Source: JALOLV01 sp046295175 (lineage in GTDB: Bacteria; Bacteroidota; Bacteroidia; Cytophagales; Spirosomataceae). From it: a stretch of 64,000 nucleotides of DNA. This document shows positions 1-7,140 of this stretch, piece by piece (within the stretch, counting starts at the first letter, position 1; the number at the start of each line of letters is the position of its first letter). The position numbers were made by a program, and so were the translations under genes. Location: NCBI GenBank assembly GCA_046295175.1, contig JBKBNY010000001.1:310001-374000 (forward strand), given 5' to 3'. Below the pieces are notes generated by a model, which was not told the DNA's origin, searched no databases, and saw nothing but the letters and a program-made list of their open reading frames with translations.

Positions 1-477
1 GAGATTGCCACCAAAACCAGCTTCGGCATCGGCCACAATCGGTACAAGCCAATCTATATCTTCATCGTTTTTGAGGCACTGAATCTGGTCGGCTCGCAAA
101 AGAGCATTATTGATTCTTTTGACAACGCTCGGCACCGAATCAGCAGGGTACAAACTTTGGTCAGGATACATGTGTCCGGCCAAATTGGCATCGGCAGCTA
201 CCTGCCATCCCGAAAGATAAATGGCTTTCATACCCGCCTGCACTTCTTGCACGGCTTGGTTGCCAGTCAAAGCACCTAAACCAGCCACCCATCTTTCGTT
301 TTGAAGTGAATTCCAGAGGCGTTCGGCACCGTGTCGAGCAATCGAATATTCGATTTGATAAGACCCCGCCAACGAAACAACTTCTTCGGCTGTGTATGGT
401 CTTTCGATACCTTTCCAACGCGGATTTGAAGCCCAATCTGCAATGATTGCATTGATTCTTTCTTGAAAATTTTTCAT
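1..477 (-). CDS. aceA: Isocitrate lyase, N-terminal part (gene runs off the window)
   Basis: First 159 codons of isocitrate lyase, which cleaves isocitrate to glyoxylate and succinate in the glyoxylate shunt. Translating the minus strand from the ATG at 477 gives the family signature GALTGNQAVQEVQAGMKAIY followed by LSGWQVAADAN and a VPIVADAEAGFGG segment. The catalytic KKCGH region lies beyond the window edge. It follows aceB on the same strand after a 116-bp gap, so an aceBA operon is likely. A 119-residue reading frame over the same DNA is a shadow in another frame. Confidence 0.95.
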   Translation of the reverse strand, partial: MKNFQERINAIIADWASNPRWKGIERPYTAEEVVSLAGSYQIEYSIARHGAERLWNSLQNERWVAGLGALTGNQAVQEVQAGMKAIYLSGWQVAADANLAGHMYPDQSLYPADSVPSVVKRINNALLRADQIQCLKNDEDIDWLVPIVADAEAGFGGNL

Positions 478-526
478 AGTAATTGTTGATAAAAAAGTTT
501 ATTGATGAATTTTTAGACACAAAAGG

Positions 527-558
527 ATTGGTAGAACGGGTTTTCTACCCGTTCGGAT
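527..558. repeat. Overlapping inverted repeats between aceB and aceA
   Basis: Two mutually exclusive hairpins overlap here. One pairs GAACGGG (534-540) with CCCGTTC (548-554). The other pairs GGTAGAA with TTCTACC across 530-548. They lie in the aceB-aceA gap and could act as an intercistronic RNA processing or attenuation site. No T-run follows on the minus strand, so a simple terminator is not clear. Confidence 0.45.
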
Positions 559-593
559 GAATTTTAAAATAATTACAGAATGATTAATCGGAT

Positions 594-2195
594 TTAAAGC
601 TCTCGATAGGCATTAATCGTGAGAAACTCGCTGAATTCTCCTTGCAAAACTAATTCATTAAATATCTCGGCGGCTTTTCCGTATTGAGCCGTTTCAAAAG
701 CATCTTCGCCTACACTTTCTTTGATTTTCTGTACTTCTTCGTCATAAATTTGCTCATAATAAGTCAAATCTATCACACGTCCTTCGTGGGTCTTTGCACC
801 GTGTTTGAGCCATTGCCAAACCTGAGCCCTCGAAATCTCGGCCGTAGCGGCATCTTCCATCAAGTTGTGAATCGCCGCCGCCCCTACTCCACGAAGCCAA
901 GAAGCAATGTAGAGAATCCCAACGTTTATATTTATACGTAACCCGTTTTCGGTAATAAATGCCCCTTCTATTTTAGGGTTCAATAAATCATTTGCTGTAA
1001 CATTGACATCTTCTCGCATTACGAATTTTTGATGCGGACGATTACCCATGTATTTGTCAAAAGGTTGCATTGCAATCGGCACGAGGTCTGGGTGAGCAAC
1101 CCAAGTACCATCAAAACCATTCGATGCTTCGAGTTCTTTGTCGGATTCTACACGAGCAAACGCCATTTCGTTAACCTTTGGGTCTTTACGGTTCGGGATA
1201 AATGCCGCCATTCCTCCAATCGCATGAGCCCCACGACGGTGGCAAGTTTTTACCAAAAGTTGTGCATAAGCCCTCATAAATGGCACTCGCATCGTAACAT
1301 CGGCTCTATCGGGCAAAATGAATGCTGGATTATTCGCAAATTTCTTAATAAAACTAAAAATATAATCCCAACGGCCAGCATTTAACCCTGCCAAATGTTG
1401 GCGTAATTCGTAGATAATTTCATCCATTTCAAAAGCCGCCAAGATTGTTTCTATCAAAACTGTTACCTTAATTGTGCCAAGGGGCAAGCCGAGTAGCTTC
1501 TGAGATTCTACAAAAATATCATTCCACAAACGAGCCTCTAAATGGCTTTCGAGCTTGGGCAGGTAGAAGTAAGGGCCGCTTCCTCGATTCAATAATTCTT
1601 TGGCATTGTGAAAGAAAAATAAGCCAAAGTCGAAAATAGAAGCCGAAATCGGTTCTCCGTAAATCAAAAAATGTTTTTCTTCTAAATGCCATCCTCGCGG
1701 ACGAACCTTTAATACAGCCGTTTTTTCATTGAGTTGATAAGCTTTACCATTTTCGGCGGTAAAATCAATCTGACGGCGGATGGCATCTCGGAGGTTAATT
1801 TGTCCATCTAAACAATTCTGCCAAAGTGGCGAATTGGCATCTTCAAAGTCGGCCATAAAAACCTTTGCTCCAGAGTTTAGAGCATTCACAACCATCTTGC
1901 GGTCAACGGGGCCAGTAATCTCAACCCTACGGTCTTGTAAATCTGACGGAATATCACTGACATACCAAGTTGACTCTCGAATCGACTGGGTTTCGGATAG
2001 AAAATTTGGTAGTTCGCCCGCATCGATTCTTTCTTGGCGTTGGATTCGCATTTTGAGCAAATAACGGCGACGGTCATCAAATTTACGATGAAGTGTCGTG
2101 ATGAAATCAATCGCTTCGGGAGTTAGGATTTGCCAATACTCCTTTTTAATTTCTCCGATGATTTCGAGTTCTTGGGTGTCAGTGAAAATCGTCAT
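594..2195 (-). CDS. aceB: Malate synthase A
   Basis: Condenses glyoxylate with acetyl-CoA to malate, the second step of the glyoxylate shunt, in the cytosol. The ATG at 2195 is chosen because it gives 533 residues, the usual malate synthase A length, and places the gene about 33 nt after the predicted transcription start. The longer frame adds 23 residues with no family character. Visible motifs are GPVDRKMVVNALNSGA (about 95-110), FMADFEDANSP (about 113-123), the catalytic-Arg segment RPRGWH (165-170), and LMEDAATAEISRAQVWQW near the C terminus, which holds the catalytic Asp. It is probably cotranscribed with aceA downstream. Confidence 0.96.
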   Translation of the reverse strand: MTIFTDTQELEIIGEIKKEYWQILTPEAIDFITTLHRKFDDRRRYLLKMRIQRQERIDAGELPNFLSETQSIRESTWYVSDIPSDLQDRRVEITGPVDRKMVVNALNSGAKVFMADFEDANSPLWQNCLDGQINLRDAIRRQIDFTAENGKAYQLNEKTAVLKVRPRGWHLEEKHFLIYGEPISASIFDFGLFFFHNAKELLNRGSGPYFYLPKLESHLEARLWNDIFVESQKLLGLPLGTIKVTVLIETILAAFEMDEIIYELRQHLAGLNAGRWDYIFSFIKKFANNPAFILPDRADVTMRVPFMRAYAQLLVKTCHRRGAHAIGGMAAFIPNRKDPKVNEMAFARVESDKELEASNGFDGTWVAHPDLVPIAMQPFDKYMGNRPHQKFVMREDVNVTANDLLNPKIEGAFITENGLRININVGILYIASWLRGVGAAAIHNLMEDAATAEISRAQVWQWLKHGAKTHEGRVIDLTYYEQIYDEEVQKIKESVGEDAFETAQYGKAAEIFNELVLQGEFSEFLTINAYREL

Positions 2196-2233
2196 TTTGA
2201 ATGTATATTTGTGATGAAGTGTAATTGATATTT

Positions 2234-2264
2234 CAAATATACAAAAGCGAACAATATAAATCAA
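2234..2264 (-). promoter_or_regulatory. aceBA promoter
   Basis: On the minus strand TTG (2264-2262) is followed after 20 nt by TATATTTG (2241-2234), matching the Bacteroidota TTG / TAnnTTTG promoter form. The predicted start is near 2228, leaving a short leader before the aceB ATG at 2195. Confidence 0.75.
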
Positions 2265-2291
2265 GCGAATATTCGCTAAATGCGAATATTC
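2247..2291. promoter_or_regulatory. Candidate operator: repeated GCGAATATTC sites at the aceB promoter
   Basis: A perfect 12-bp palindrome GCGAATATTCGC spans 2265-2276. A second copy, GCGAATATTC, spans 2282-2291, with centres 17 bp apart. A third related half-site, GCGAACAAT, starts at 2247 between the promoter elements. The cluster abuts and overlaps the -33 region, a suitable place for repression or activation of the glyoxylate shunt. The regulator is not in the window. Confidence 0.6.
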
Positions 2292-2390
2292 ATTAAAAAA
2301 TTCTTTATTAGTTCATGTTTTTTATTTTAATAATTATATTTACACATAAATAAAGAGCCTCTTCACTTTTAAAATTGATTGAATCGAAAT

Positions 2391-2422
2391 AAAAAATGGC
2401 AAACCTTTGAGGGATTTGCCAT
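2391..2422 (-). terminator. Terminator of the 2461-4596 gene
   Basis: ATGGCAAA (2396-2403) pairs with TTTGCCAT (2415-2422). On the minus strand the stem is followed by a T-run (complement of the A-run at 2391-2396). It lies about 40 nt after the stop codon at 2461. Confidence 0.7.
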
Positions 2423-2460
2423 TGATAACAAGAAGGTTAATATTAAAATTACTCCAAATT

Positions 2461-4596
2461 TCAATAATTACAACCCTCAATTTTAGCACTAAATACCGTT
2501 CCTGAACCAACCGTCGTATTTGGATTAAGCGTAACTGACTTGCCAGCTTTAAAGGTTTTATTGCCAGTTACATTTACAGTACCCGAAGTCGTGACATTAT
2601 CTACTGCTTCATAGGGTGAAGCAGTAGATGAATTAACTGCTCGATTTATCGGTATGATTGAAATTGAAGGCTGATTTGTACTACTTACAACAGGATTTGT
2701 CGATACGATTTGCATCTTATAACCCACTCCACCTGGGGTTGTACTGGATGGTATAGTACCTACAATCGTACCTGCCGATGTACTTGTGAGTGTCCCAATA
2801 TTTACTGGTGACGTGAATGAACCTAAATCATTAGAGATTTGTGCAATGAATTGATTACCTGAATTGAATGTACCAGTGGTCGTAAAACTTATGTTGTATG
2901 GTTTGTTAGCACAAGGTGTACTTGTTGGCAATGCACCAACAGTGATTGTTGATGGAGTACTGGGTTGCAATACAAATGATGCAATTTTTGTACCCCATGT
3001 AGTATTGGTCTTTGCATAATGAGATGTAAACCAAAAGGTTTTATTATCGACAGGGTCAATCGATATTGAGTAATAATCTCCTGTACGGCCACCTGTTGAT
3101 GTAGGCATTGTGTGTGTACCTGCTCCGACCTCATACTCGGTAAATGTCATTGTATTTAGTGGGTCGGTGCTTAACCTTCCAGTGGCAAAGGCCGAGTAGA
3201 ATTTGGTATCGCCCACAATCGTACTCGTGAGGTTATATCCCAATGCTATATTACCAAAACCATCAATCCCGATTGAACCCACAAACCGATTTTTTGCATC
3301 GGGGGCAAAGGTACTCTGTTGATAGATTGTCCATGCTCCATTCCCTGTTCTGCGTAGTTCGTACCATCTGATGCCTGCATATTTAGCTTGGACAGTTCCC
3401 GCATTTACTACGTGGCACGTTACGATACTCTCATGCGTACCAAAATTTCGGTATTGGGCCCTGAAGTTGAGGTATTCGGCTTGCGAATCTAATAAATTAG
3501 TAGCTCCGGGCTGGGGGGTACAATTAAAACTTGCACAAAGGTAAGAATCAAATGCAGAGGTGTTCAGATTTGTTGGTCCGCTTACATTTGAGTTTCCAGG
3601 AGTAACCCAATCAAGATTGACATTCCATAGTTCGAGGTGGTCGGCTCCTCCCGAGCCCGACCAAGCATTGTCATACATTCTTAAAAATATGGGGGCCCCA
3701 ACAGGATTCGTACTGCTATCCCAATCGACAGGGGTCATTGGTTGAAAACTTACACCCGTTATAAACGGCACTGTAAAGCGTAGGATAGCGGTTGTGGTAC
3801 CTGCATAGAGTGTTGTTTTATTTATTGCATAAATAGGAGCTTGTGAAAGACCGTTTTCGTTATCGGTCATTAAAATGGCGTTATTCCAAATAGATATTTT
3901 CGGAAAATCGGGAAACGCACTTGTACTAAATTGAAACAAATACCATGCACCGGTAGGGTCGCTGGTTTGTGAGGCTGCCATCAATATTTTATTTCCGGTA
4001 CTCCTCATTTCGACCAATACCCATCTTTGTGCCACTTGGTCATAGAGTATCACGGGGTCGCCCAATGACGTAGATGCAATTCCATTCCAAAATGCAGTTT
4101 GGGTATTTACTGTACTTATCAATGCCCCTGTGGTTTTATTGTATATTTTCATTATCGAACCACCACTTGCATTAACCGTATGTACATAATACTGAGTACC
4201 AACTTCGCCATTGACATCTGGCGGATTGACTAAAGCGGCAGCAAAATCTGTACCCTCAATATTATTTGTAGGGGTTATTACACCATTGACTGCACGGCTC
4301 GAAGCCTGCTTGGCAGCATCAAAACCCAATTGAGCATTCGGATTTTTAATAGAATTTTTGCCACGATGCTCGTCATTTTCTTCTTCTTCTTTTAAGTAAA
4401 GTTGAAAAGGAACTCCTGATAAATTTGTAAAGTTTCGAACAGGCTGAGAAATGCCCATTAAGGTCATTTGACCTACATCATCGGGCTTGTAGGTATCAAA
4501 TACCATCCCGTTGGCATCCATCCTTACTCTGTTACGTTGAGCAAAAGAAAGATTAAAACCCAAAAAGAGAATTATTAAAGGTAGAGACTTATTCAT
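2461..4596 (-). CDS. Secreted protein with C-terminal GC-end module
   Basis: A 711-residue exported protein of unknown function. Residues 1-19 form a signal peptide ending in SFAQ. The body is a Thr/Ser/Asn-rich, beta-strand-rich protein with aromatic and Gly clusters, consistent with a large extracellular beta-propeller or sandwich, but no catalytic motif is recognised. The last about 55 residues, containing AGKSVTLNPN and ending AKIEGCNY, closely resemble the C terminus of the protein at 11142-13568. This resembles the Bacteroidota C-terminal module ending in GC plus one to three residues, probably a surface-sorting or anchoring signal (inference). It is monocistronic, with its own terminator. 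Confidence 0.8.
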   Translation of the reverse strand: MNKSLPLIILFLGFNLSFAQRNRVRMDANGMVFDTYKPDDVGQMTLMGISQPVRNFTNLSGVPFQLYLKEEEENDEHRGKNSIKNPNAQLGFDAAKQASSRAVNGVITPTNNIEGTDFAAALVNPPDVNGEVGTQYYVHTVNASGGSIMKIYNKTTGALISTVNTQTAFWNGIASTSLGDPVILYDQVAQRWVLVEMRSTGNKILMAASQTSDPTGAWYLFQFSTSAFPDFPKISIWNNAILMTDNENGLSQAPIYAINKTTLYAGTTTAILRFTVPFITGVSFQPMTPVDWDSSTNPVGAPIFLRMYDNAWSGSGGADHLELWNVNLDWVTPGNSNVSGPTNLNTSAFDSYLCASFNCTPQPGATNLLDSQAEYLNFRAQYRNFGTHESIVTCHVVNAGTVQAKYAGIRWYELRRTGNGAWTIYQQSTFAPDAKNRFVGSIGIDGFGNIALGYNLTSTIVGDTKFYSAFATGRLSTDPLNTMTFTEYEVGAGTHTMPTSTGGRTGDYYSISIDPVDNKTFWFTSHYAKTNTTWGTKIASFVLQPSTPSTITVGALPTSTPCANKPYNISFTTTGTFNSGNQFIAQISNDLGSFTSPVNIGTLTSTSAGTIVGTIPSSTTPGGVGYKMQIVSTNPVVSSTNQPSISIIPINRAVNSSTASPYEAVDNVTTSGTVNVTGNKTFKAGKSVTLNPNTTVGSGTVFSAKIEGCNY

Positions 4597-4773
4597 ATAT
4601 CGTAGGTATATTTAGAGGAGTTAATTTAGATTAATATAATGAAATATACCTAATTTTTGATGGAATTTTATTGGGTGGTATAAATTAAGCCTTGAAACCT
4701 ACAAACTTGTTATTTTAACAAATTTAGGTTAGTAAGTAATAGCCCATAACAATTGTTTTCGTTCTGAATCTTT

Positions 4774-4802
4774 CCAAAACCCATCATCTTGGTTTATCTT
4801 TG
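4774..4802 (+). promoter_or_regulatory. Promoter of nuoIJK
   Basis: TATCTTTG (4795-4802) fits TAnnTTTG and lies 36 nt before the nuoI ATG. Upstream, CTG at 4774-4776 is a weak -33 match. Confidence 0.6.
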
Positions 4803-4838
4803 CATTTATGGCACAAAATGTGTTGATTTAAAAGCGTT

Positions 4839-6035
4839 ATGGGTTATTTCAGAAACATAGGTCGTGGAATCAAAACTTCATTTAAAGGCATGAGCCTTAC
4901 AATGAAGCATTTGTGGGCAGCTCGAAAAAACCGAAGAGCCAATGATATTCAAAATGCTGACTACTTCGACCGCACAAGTGGACGAGTTACTGTTCAGTTT
5001 CCGCACGAATCATTGCTCATACCCGACAACGGCCGTTATCAGTTAGACTGCGAGATTGATGATTGTATCGTTTGTGATAAATGTGCCAAAGTCTGCCCAG
5101 TAGATTGTATAGAAATCGATGCCATCAAGTCTTCTGAAATCATCAACTACGCCTCAGATGGCTCGCCAATAAGGCTTTACGCAGCCAAGTTCGATATTGA
5201 CATGGCCAAATGTTGCTTCTGCGGGCTATGCACGACAGTTTGTCCAACAGAATGTCTGACAATGAGTAGCGAATACGATTTTAGTGTGCGTGATGTCCAT
5301 GCACTCAATTTTGCATTTGCGAAACTAACACCCGAGCAAGCCGAAGAAAAACGTAATCTGTACGAACAATTTGTGGCCGAGAAAAACGCCGCAAAAACTA
5401 CAAAACCTGCTGAGGCTATCGCAGAACCGTCGAGCGAGCCTAAAAAACCAGCTTTCAGGCCAAGTTTCAAACCAGCTTCAACTGCCACTTCTGAGCCAAA
5501 ACCAGAAATAAAACCAATTGAAGAAGCCGAAACTAAGCCTAAACCAAGTTTCAGACCTAAGTTTAAAGCCAACGGCACCGAGAATGGAGAATCTTCTGAA
5601 AAAACTCCAGAGTCAAAGCCTATTGAGGCTAAAGAAGATACACCCAAACCGAGCTTTAGACCTAAGTTTAAAGTCAACAGTACGGCAGTAAATGATGCAC
5701 CTAAAGTAGAAAATATCATAGAAGTAGCTCCCGTAGAAGAAGAGGTAAAACCCAAACCAAACCCAAGTTTCAAACCGAAATTCAAAATAAATAAACCCGA
5801 AGATAAACCAGCCGAGGAGAAAATAGTAGAGGAGCTAAAAGAAGAGGTTGTCGAAGAAAAACCTAAACCCAACCCAAGTTTTAGGCCAAAATTCAAACTA
5901 AAAACCGAAACTCCTCAAGCTGCTGAGACTCCAATTGTTGCAGAAGAAACAAAACCTGATACTGAACCGAACGAAGAAGAAAAACCAAAAACGGCATCTT
6001 TTAGGCCCAAGTTTAAATTACCAAATAAAGACTAA
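4839..6035 (+). CDS. nuoI: NADH-quinone oxidoreductase subunit I with long repeat tail
   Basis: Peripheral-arm subunit of respiratory complex I that carries two 4Fe-4S clusters relaying electrons towards quinone. The two ligand sets are visible: C76-x2-C79-x2-C82-x3-C86-P and C125-x2-C128-x2-C131-x3-C135-P. The conserved part ends near residue 180. The remaining roughly 215 residues form a Pro/Lys/Glu-rich, presumably disordered tail with about six degenerate copies of (S/A)F(R/K)P(K/S)FK separated by acidic spacers. Ordinary NuoI proteins are about 150-220 residues, so the tail about doubles the protein. It is first in a tight nuoI-nuoJ-nuoK operon. No other nuo genes are in the window. Confidence 0.93.
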   Translation: MGYFRNIGRGIKTSFKGMSLTMKHLWAARKNRRANDIQNADYFDRTSGRVTVQFPHESLLIPDNGRYQLDCEIDDCIVCDKCAKVCPVDCIEIDAIKSSEIINYASDGSPIRLYAAKFDIDMAKCCFCGLCTTVCPTECLTMSSEYDFSVRDVHALNFAFAKLTPEQAEEKRNLYEQFVAEKNAAKTTKPAEAIAEPSSEPKKPAFRPSFKPASTATSEPKPEIKPIEEAETKPKPSFRPKFKANGTENGESSEKTPESKPIEAKEDTPKPSFRPKFKVNSTAVNDAPKVENIIEVAPVEEEVKPKPNPSFKPKFKINKPEDKPAEEKIVEELKEEVVEEKPKPNPSFRPKFKLKTETPQAAETPIVAEETKPDTEPNEEEKPKTASFRPKFKLPNKD

Positions 6036-6037
6036 AA

Positions 6038-6586
6038 TTGGATTTAGAAAAATACATACAGCAAATTGATTGGCAAATCGTAAGGCAGATTTCATTTTAT
6101 GTTTTTGCCGCAATCACCATTTTAGGGGCTGCGATATTGCTTTTTACCAAGAATGTCCTTTATGGAGCATATAGCTTGCTCGTGGCATTTTTGGGTGTTG
6201 CAGGCATTTATGTTTTTGCAGGAGCCGATTTCATCGCCGTTACTCAAATCATGGTTTACGTGGGTGGGATTCTGGTATTATTGATTTTCGGAATCATGCT
6301 GACTCGCAAACAAAAAACAACCCGAGACAATCGGATATTGGTAGGTCATAAAAATCGTTTTGGAGCTTTTATCGTAGCGATTCCAATCCTTGCAGCGTAT
6401 TTGTGGGTAATTTTTAATGCTAATTTCAATATTTTATCCAAAAACACATCGGGCGGGGCTTCAGTAAAAAAAATCGGAATCAGTCTTATGACCAACTACG
6501 TTTTTGCCTTTGAGGTGATTGGTATCCTTTTGTTAGTAGCATTGGTCGGGGCTTCGTACATTGCTCTAAAAGAAAAGAAAGTTTAA
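6038..6586 (+). CDS. nuoJ: NADH-quinone oxidoreductase subunit J
   Basis: Membrane-arm subunit of complex I, 182 residues with about five hydrophobic helices. The stretch AVTQIMVYVGGILVLLIFGI is typical of NuoJ. The start is TTG at 6038, only 2 bp after the nuoI stop. No ATG occurs in frame until the third helix, so a TTG start with translational coupling to nuoI is the best reading. It is followed by nuoK after 6 bp. Confidence 0.93.
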   Translation: MDLEKYIQQIDWQIVRQISFYVFAAITILGAAILLFTKNVLYGAYSLLVAFLGVAGIYVFAGADFIAVTQIMVYVGGILVLLIFGIMLTRKQKTTRDNRILVGHKNRFGAFIVAIPILAAYLWVIFNANFNILSKNTSGGASVKKIGISLMTNYVFAFEVIGILLLVALVGASYIALKEKKV

Positions 6587-6592
6587 TCAACT

Positions 6593-6898
6593 ATGATAGA
6601 CATATACCATTATCTTATTTTGTCGGCAATCCTTTTCTCAATCGGATTGGCGGTTGCAATAACCAAACAAAACGCAATCTTAGTTTTGATGGGCGTTGAA
6701 TTGATGCTCAATGCCGTAAATATCAATTTGGTGGCATTCAGCCAATATGACCCAAATCACTTACAAGGACAGATGTTTGCCATCTTTGTGATAGTAATTG
6801 CCGCTGCCGAAGTGACCATAGCATTGGCCATTGCATTGAAAATATATGACTATTTCAAGAATATTGATTTGAAAGAATTAAATCAATTAAAAAATTAA
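6593..6898 (+). CDS. nuoK: NADH-quinone oxidoreductase subunit K
   Basis: A 101-residue, three-helix membrane subunit of complex I homologous to MrpC-type antiporter subunits. The family core GVELMLNAVNINLVAF is present, with the conserved Glu in helix 2, as is AAAEVTIALAIALKIY with the second buried Glu in helix 3. It is the last gene of the nuoIJK operon. The tRNA-Arg promoter follows within 10 bp. Confidence 0.95.
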   Translation: MIDIYHYLILSAILFSIGLAVAITKQNAILVLMGVELMLNAVNINLVAFSQYDPNHLQGQMFAIFVIVIAAAEVTIALAIALKIYDYFKNIDLKELNQLKN

Positions 6899-6907
6899 AA
6901 AAAGTAC

Positions 6908-6938
6908 TTGACAAGGGTAAAAAATAGTACTACCTTTG
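6908..6938 (+). promoter_or_regulatory. Promoter of tRNA-Arg
   Basis: TTG (6908-6910), 20 nt, TACCTTTG (6931-6938) is a textbook Bacteroidota promoter. The predicted start is about 12 nt before the tRNA. Confidence 0.85.
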
Positions 6939-6958
6939 CAGTCCTAAATGAGGAAAAT

Positions 6959-7032
6959 GGCTGCGTAGCTCAACTGAATAGAGCATCTGACTACGGATCA
7001 GAAGGTTAGGAGTTTGAATCTCTTCGCGGTCA
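6959..7032 (+). tRNA. tRNA-Arg (anticodon ACG)
   Basis: A 74-nt cloverleaf. The acceptor stem GGCTGCG pairs with CGCGGTC, with two G-U wobbles, and the discriminator is A. The anticodon stem TCTGA/TCAGA encloses loop CTACGGA, giving anticodon ACG (A34 is expected to become inosine, reading CGU/CGC/CGA). The T stem is AGGAG/CTCTT. No CCA is encoded, as is usual in this phylum. Confidence 0.93.
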
Positions 7033-7040
7033 CAAAAAGT

Positions 7041-7078
7041 AAAAGCACTTATCAGAAATGTTAAGTGCTTTTTTGTTT
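7041..7078 (+). terminator. Terminator after tRNA-Arg
   Basis: AAAAGCACTTA (7041-7051) pairs with TAAGTGCTTTT (from 7062), followed by a T-run. It lies directly after the tRNA. Confidence 0.85.
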
Positions 7079-7091
7079 TCTACGATATTAC

Positions 7092-7133
7092 TAACCAAAC
7101 TTACGAAGTTTTCGAGGCTTCGTAAGTTGGTTA
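7092..7133 (-). terminator. Hairpin downstream of the M13 peptidase gene
   Basis: A 16-bp stem with one bulge. TAACC-A-AACTTACGAAG (7092-7108) pairs with the arm at 7118-7133 around a 9-nt loop. It lies 8 nt beyond the peptidase stop codon and probably ends that transcript. It has the form of the dispersed intergenic palindromes seen elsewhere in the window. Confidence 0.6.
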
Positions 7134-7140
7134 TATTCCA

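Noticed and set aside
161..520. 119-residue minus-strand ORF at the window start
   Set aside because: It is out of frame with the clear isocitrate lyase sequence on the same strand and has no family character.
5177..5896. 239-residue minus-strand ORF opposite nuoI
   Set aside because: It mirrors the Pro/Lys repeat tail of NuoI; its Leu/Gly/Ser repeat composition is a by-product of the repeat DNA.
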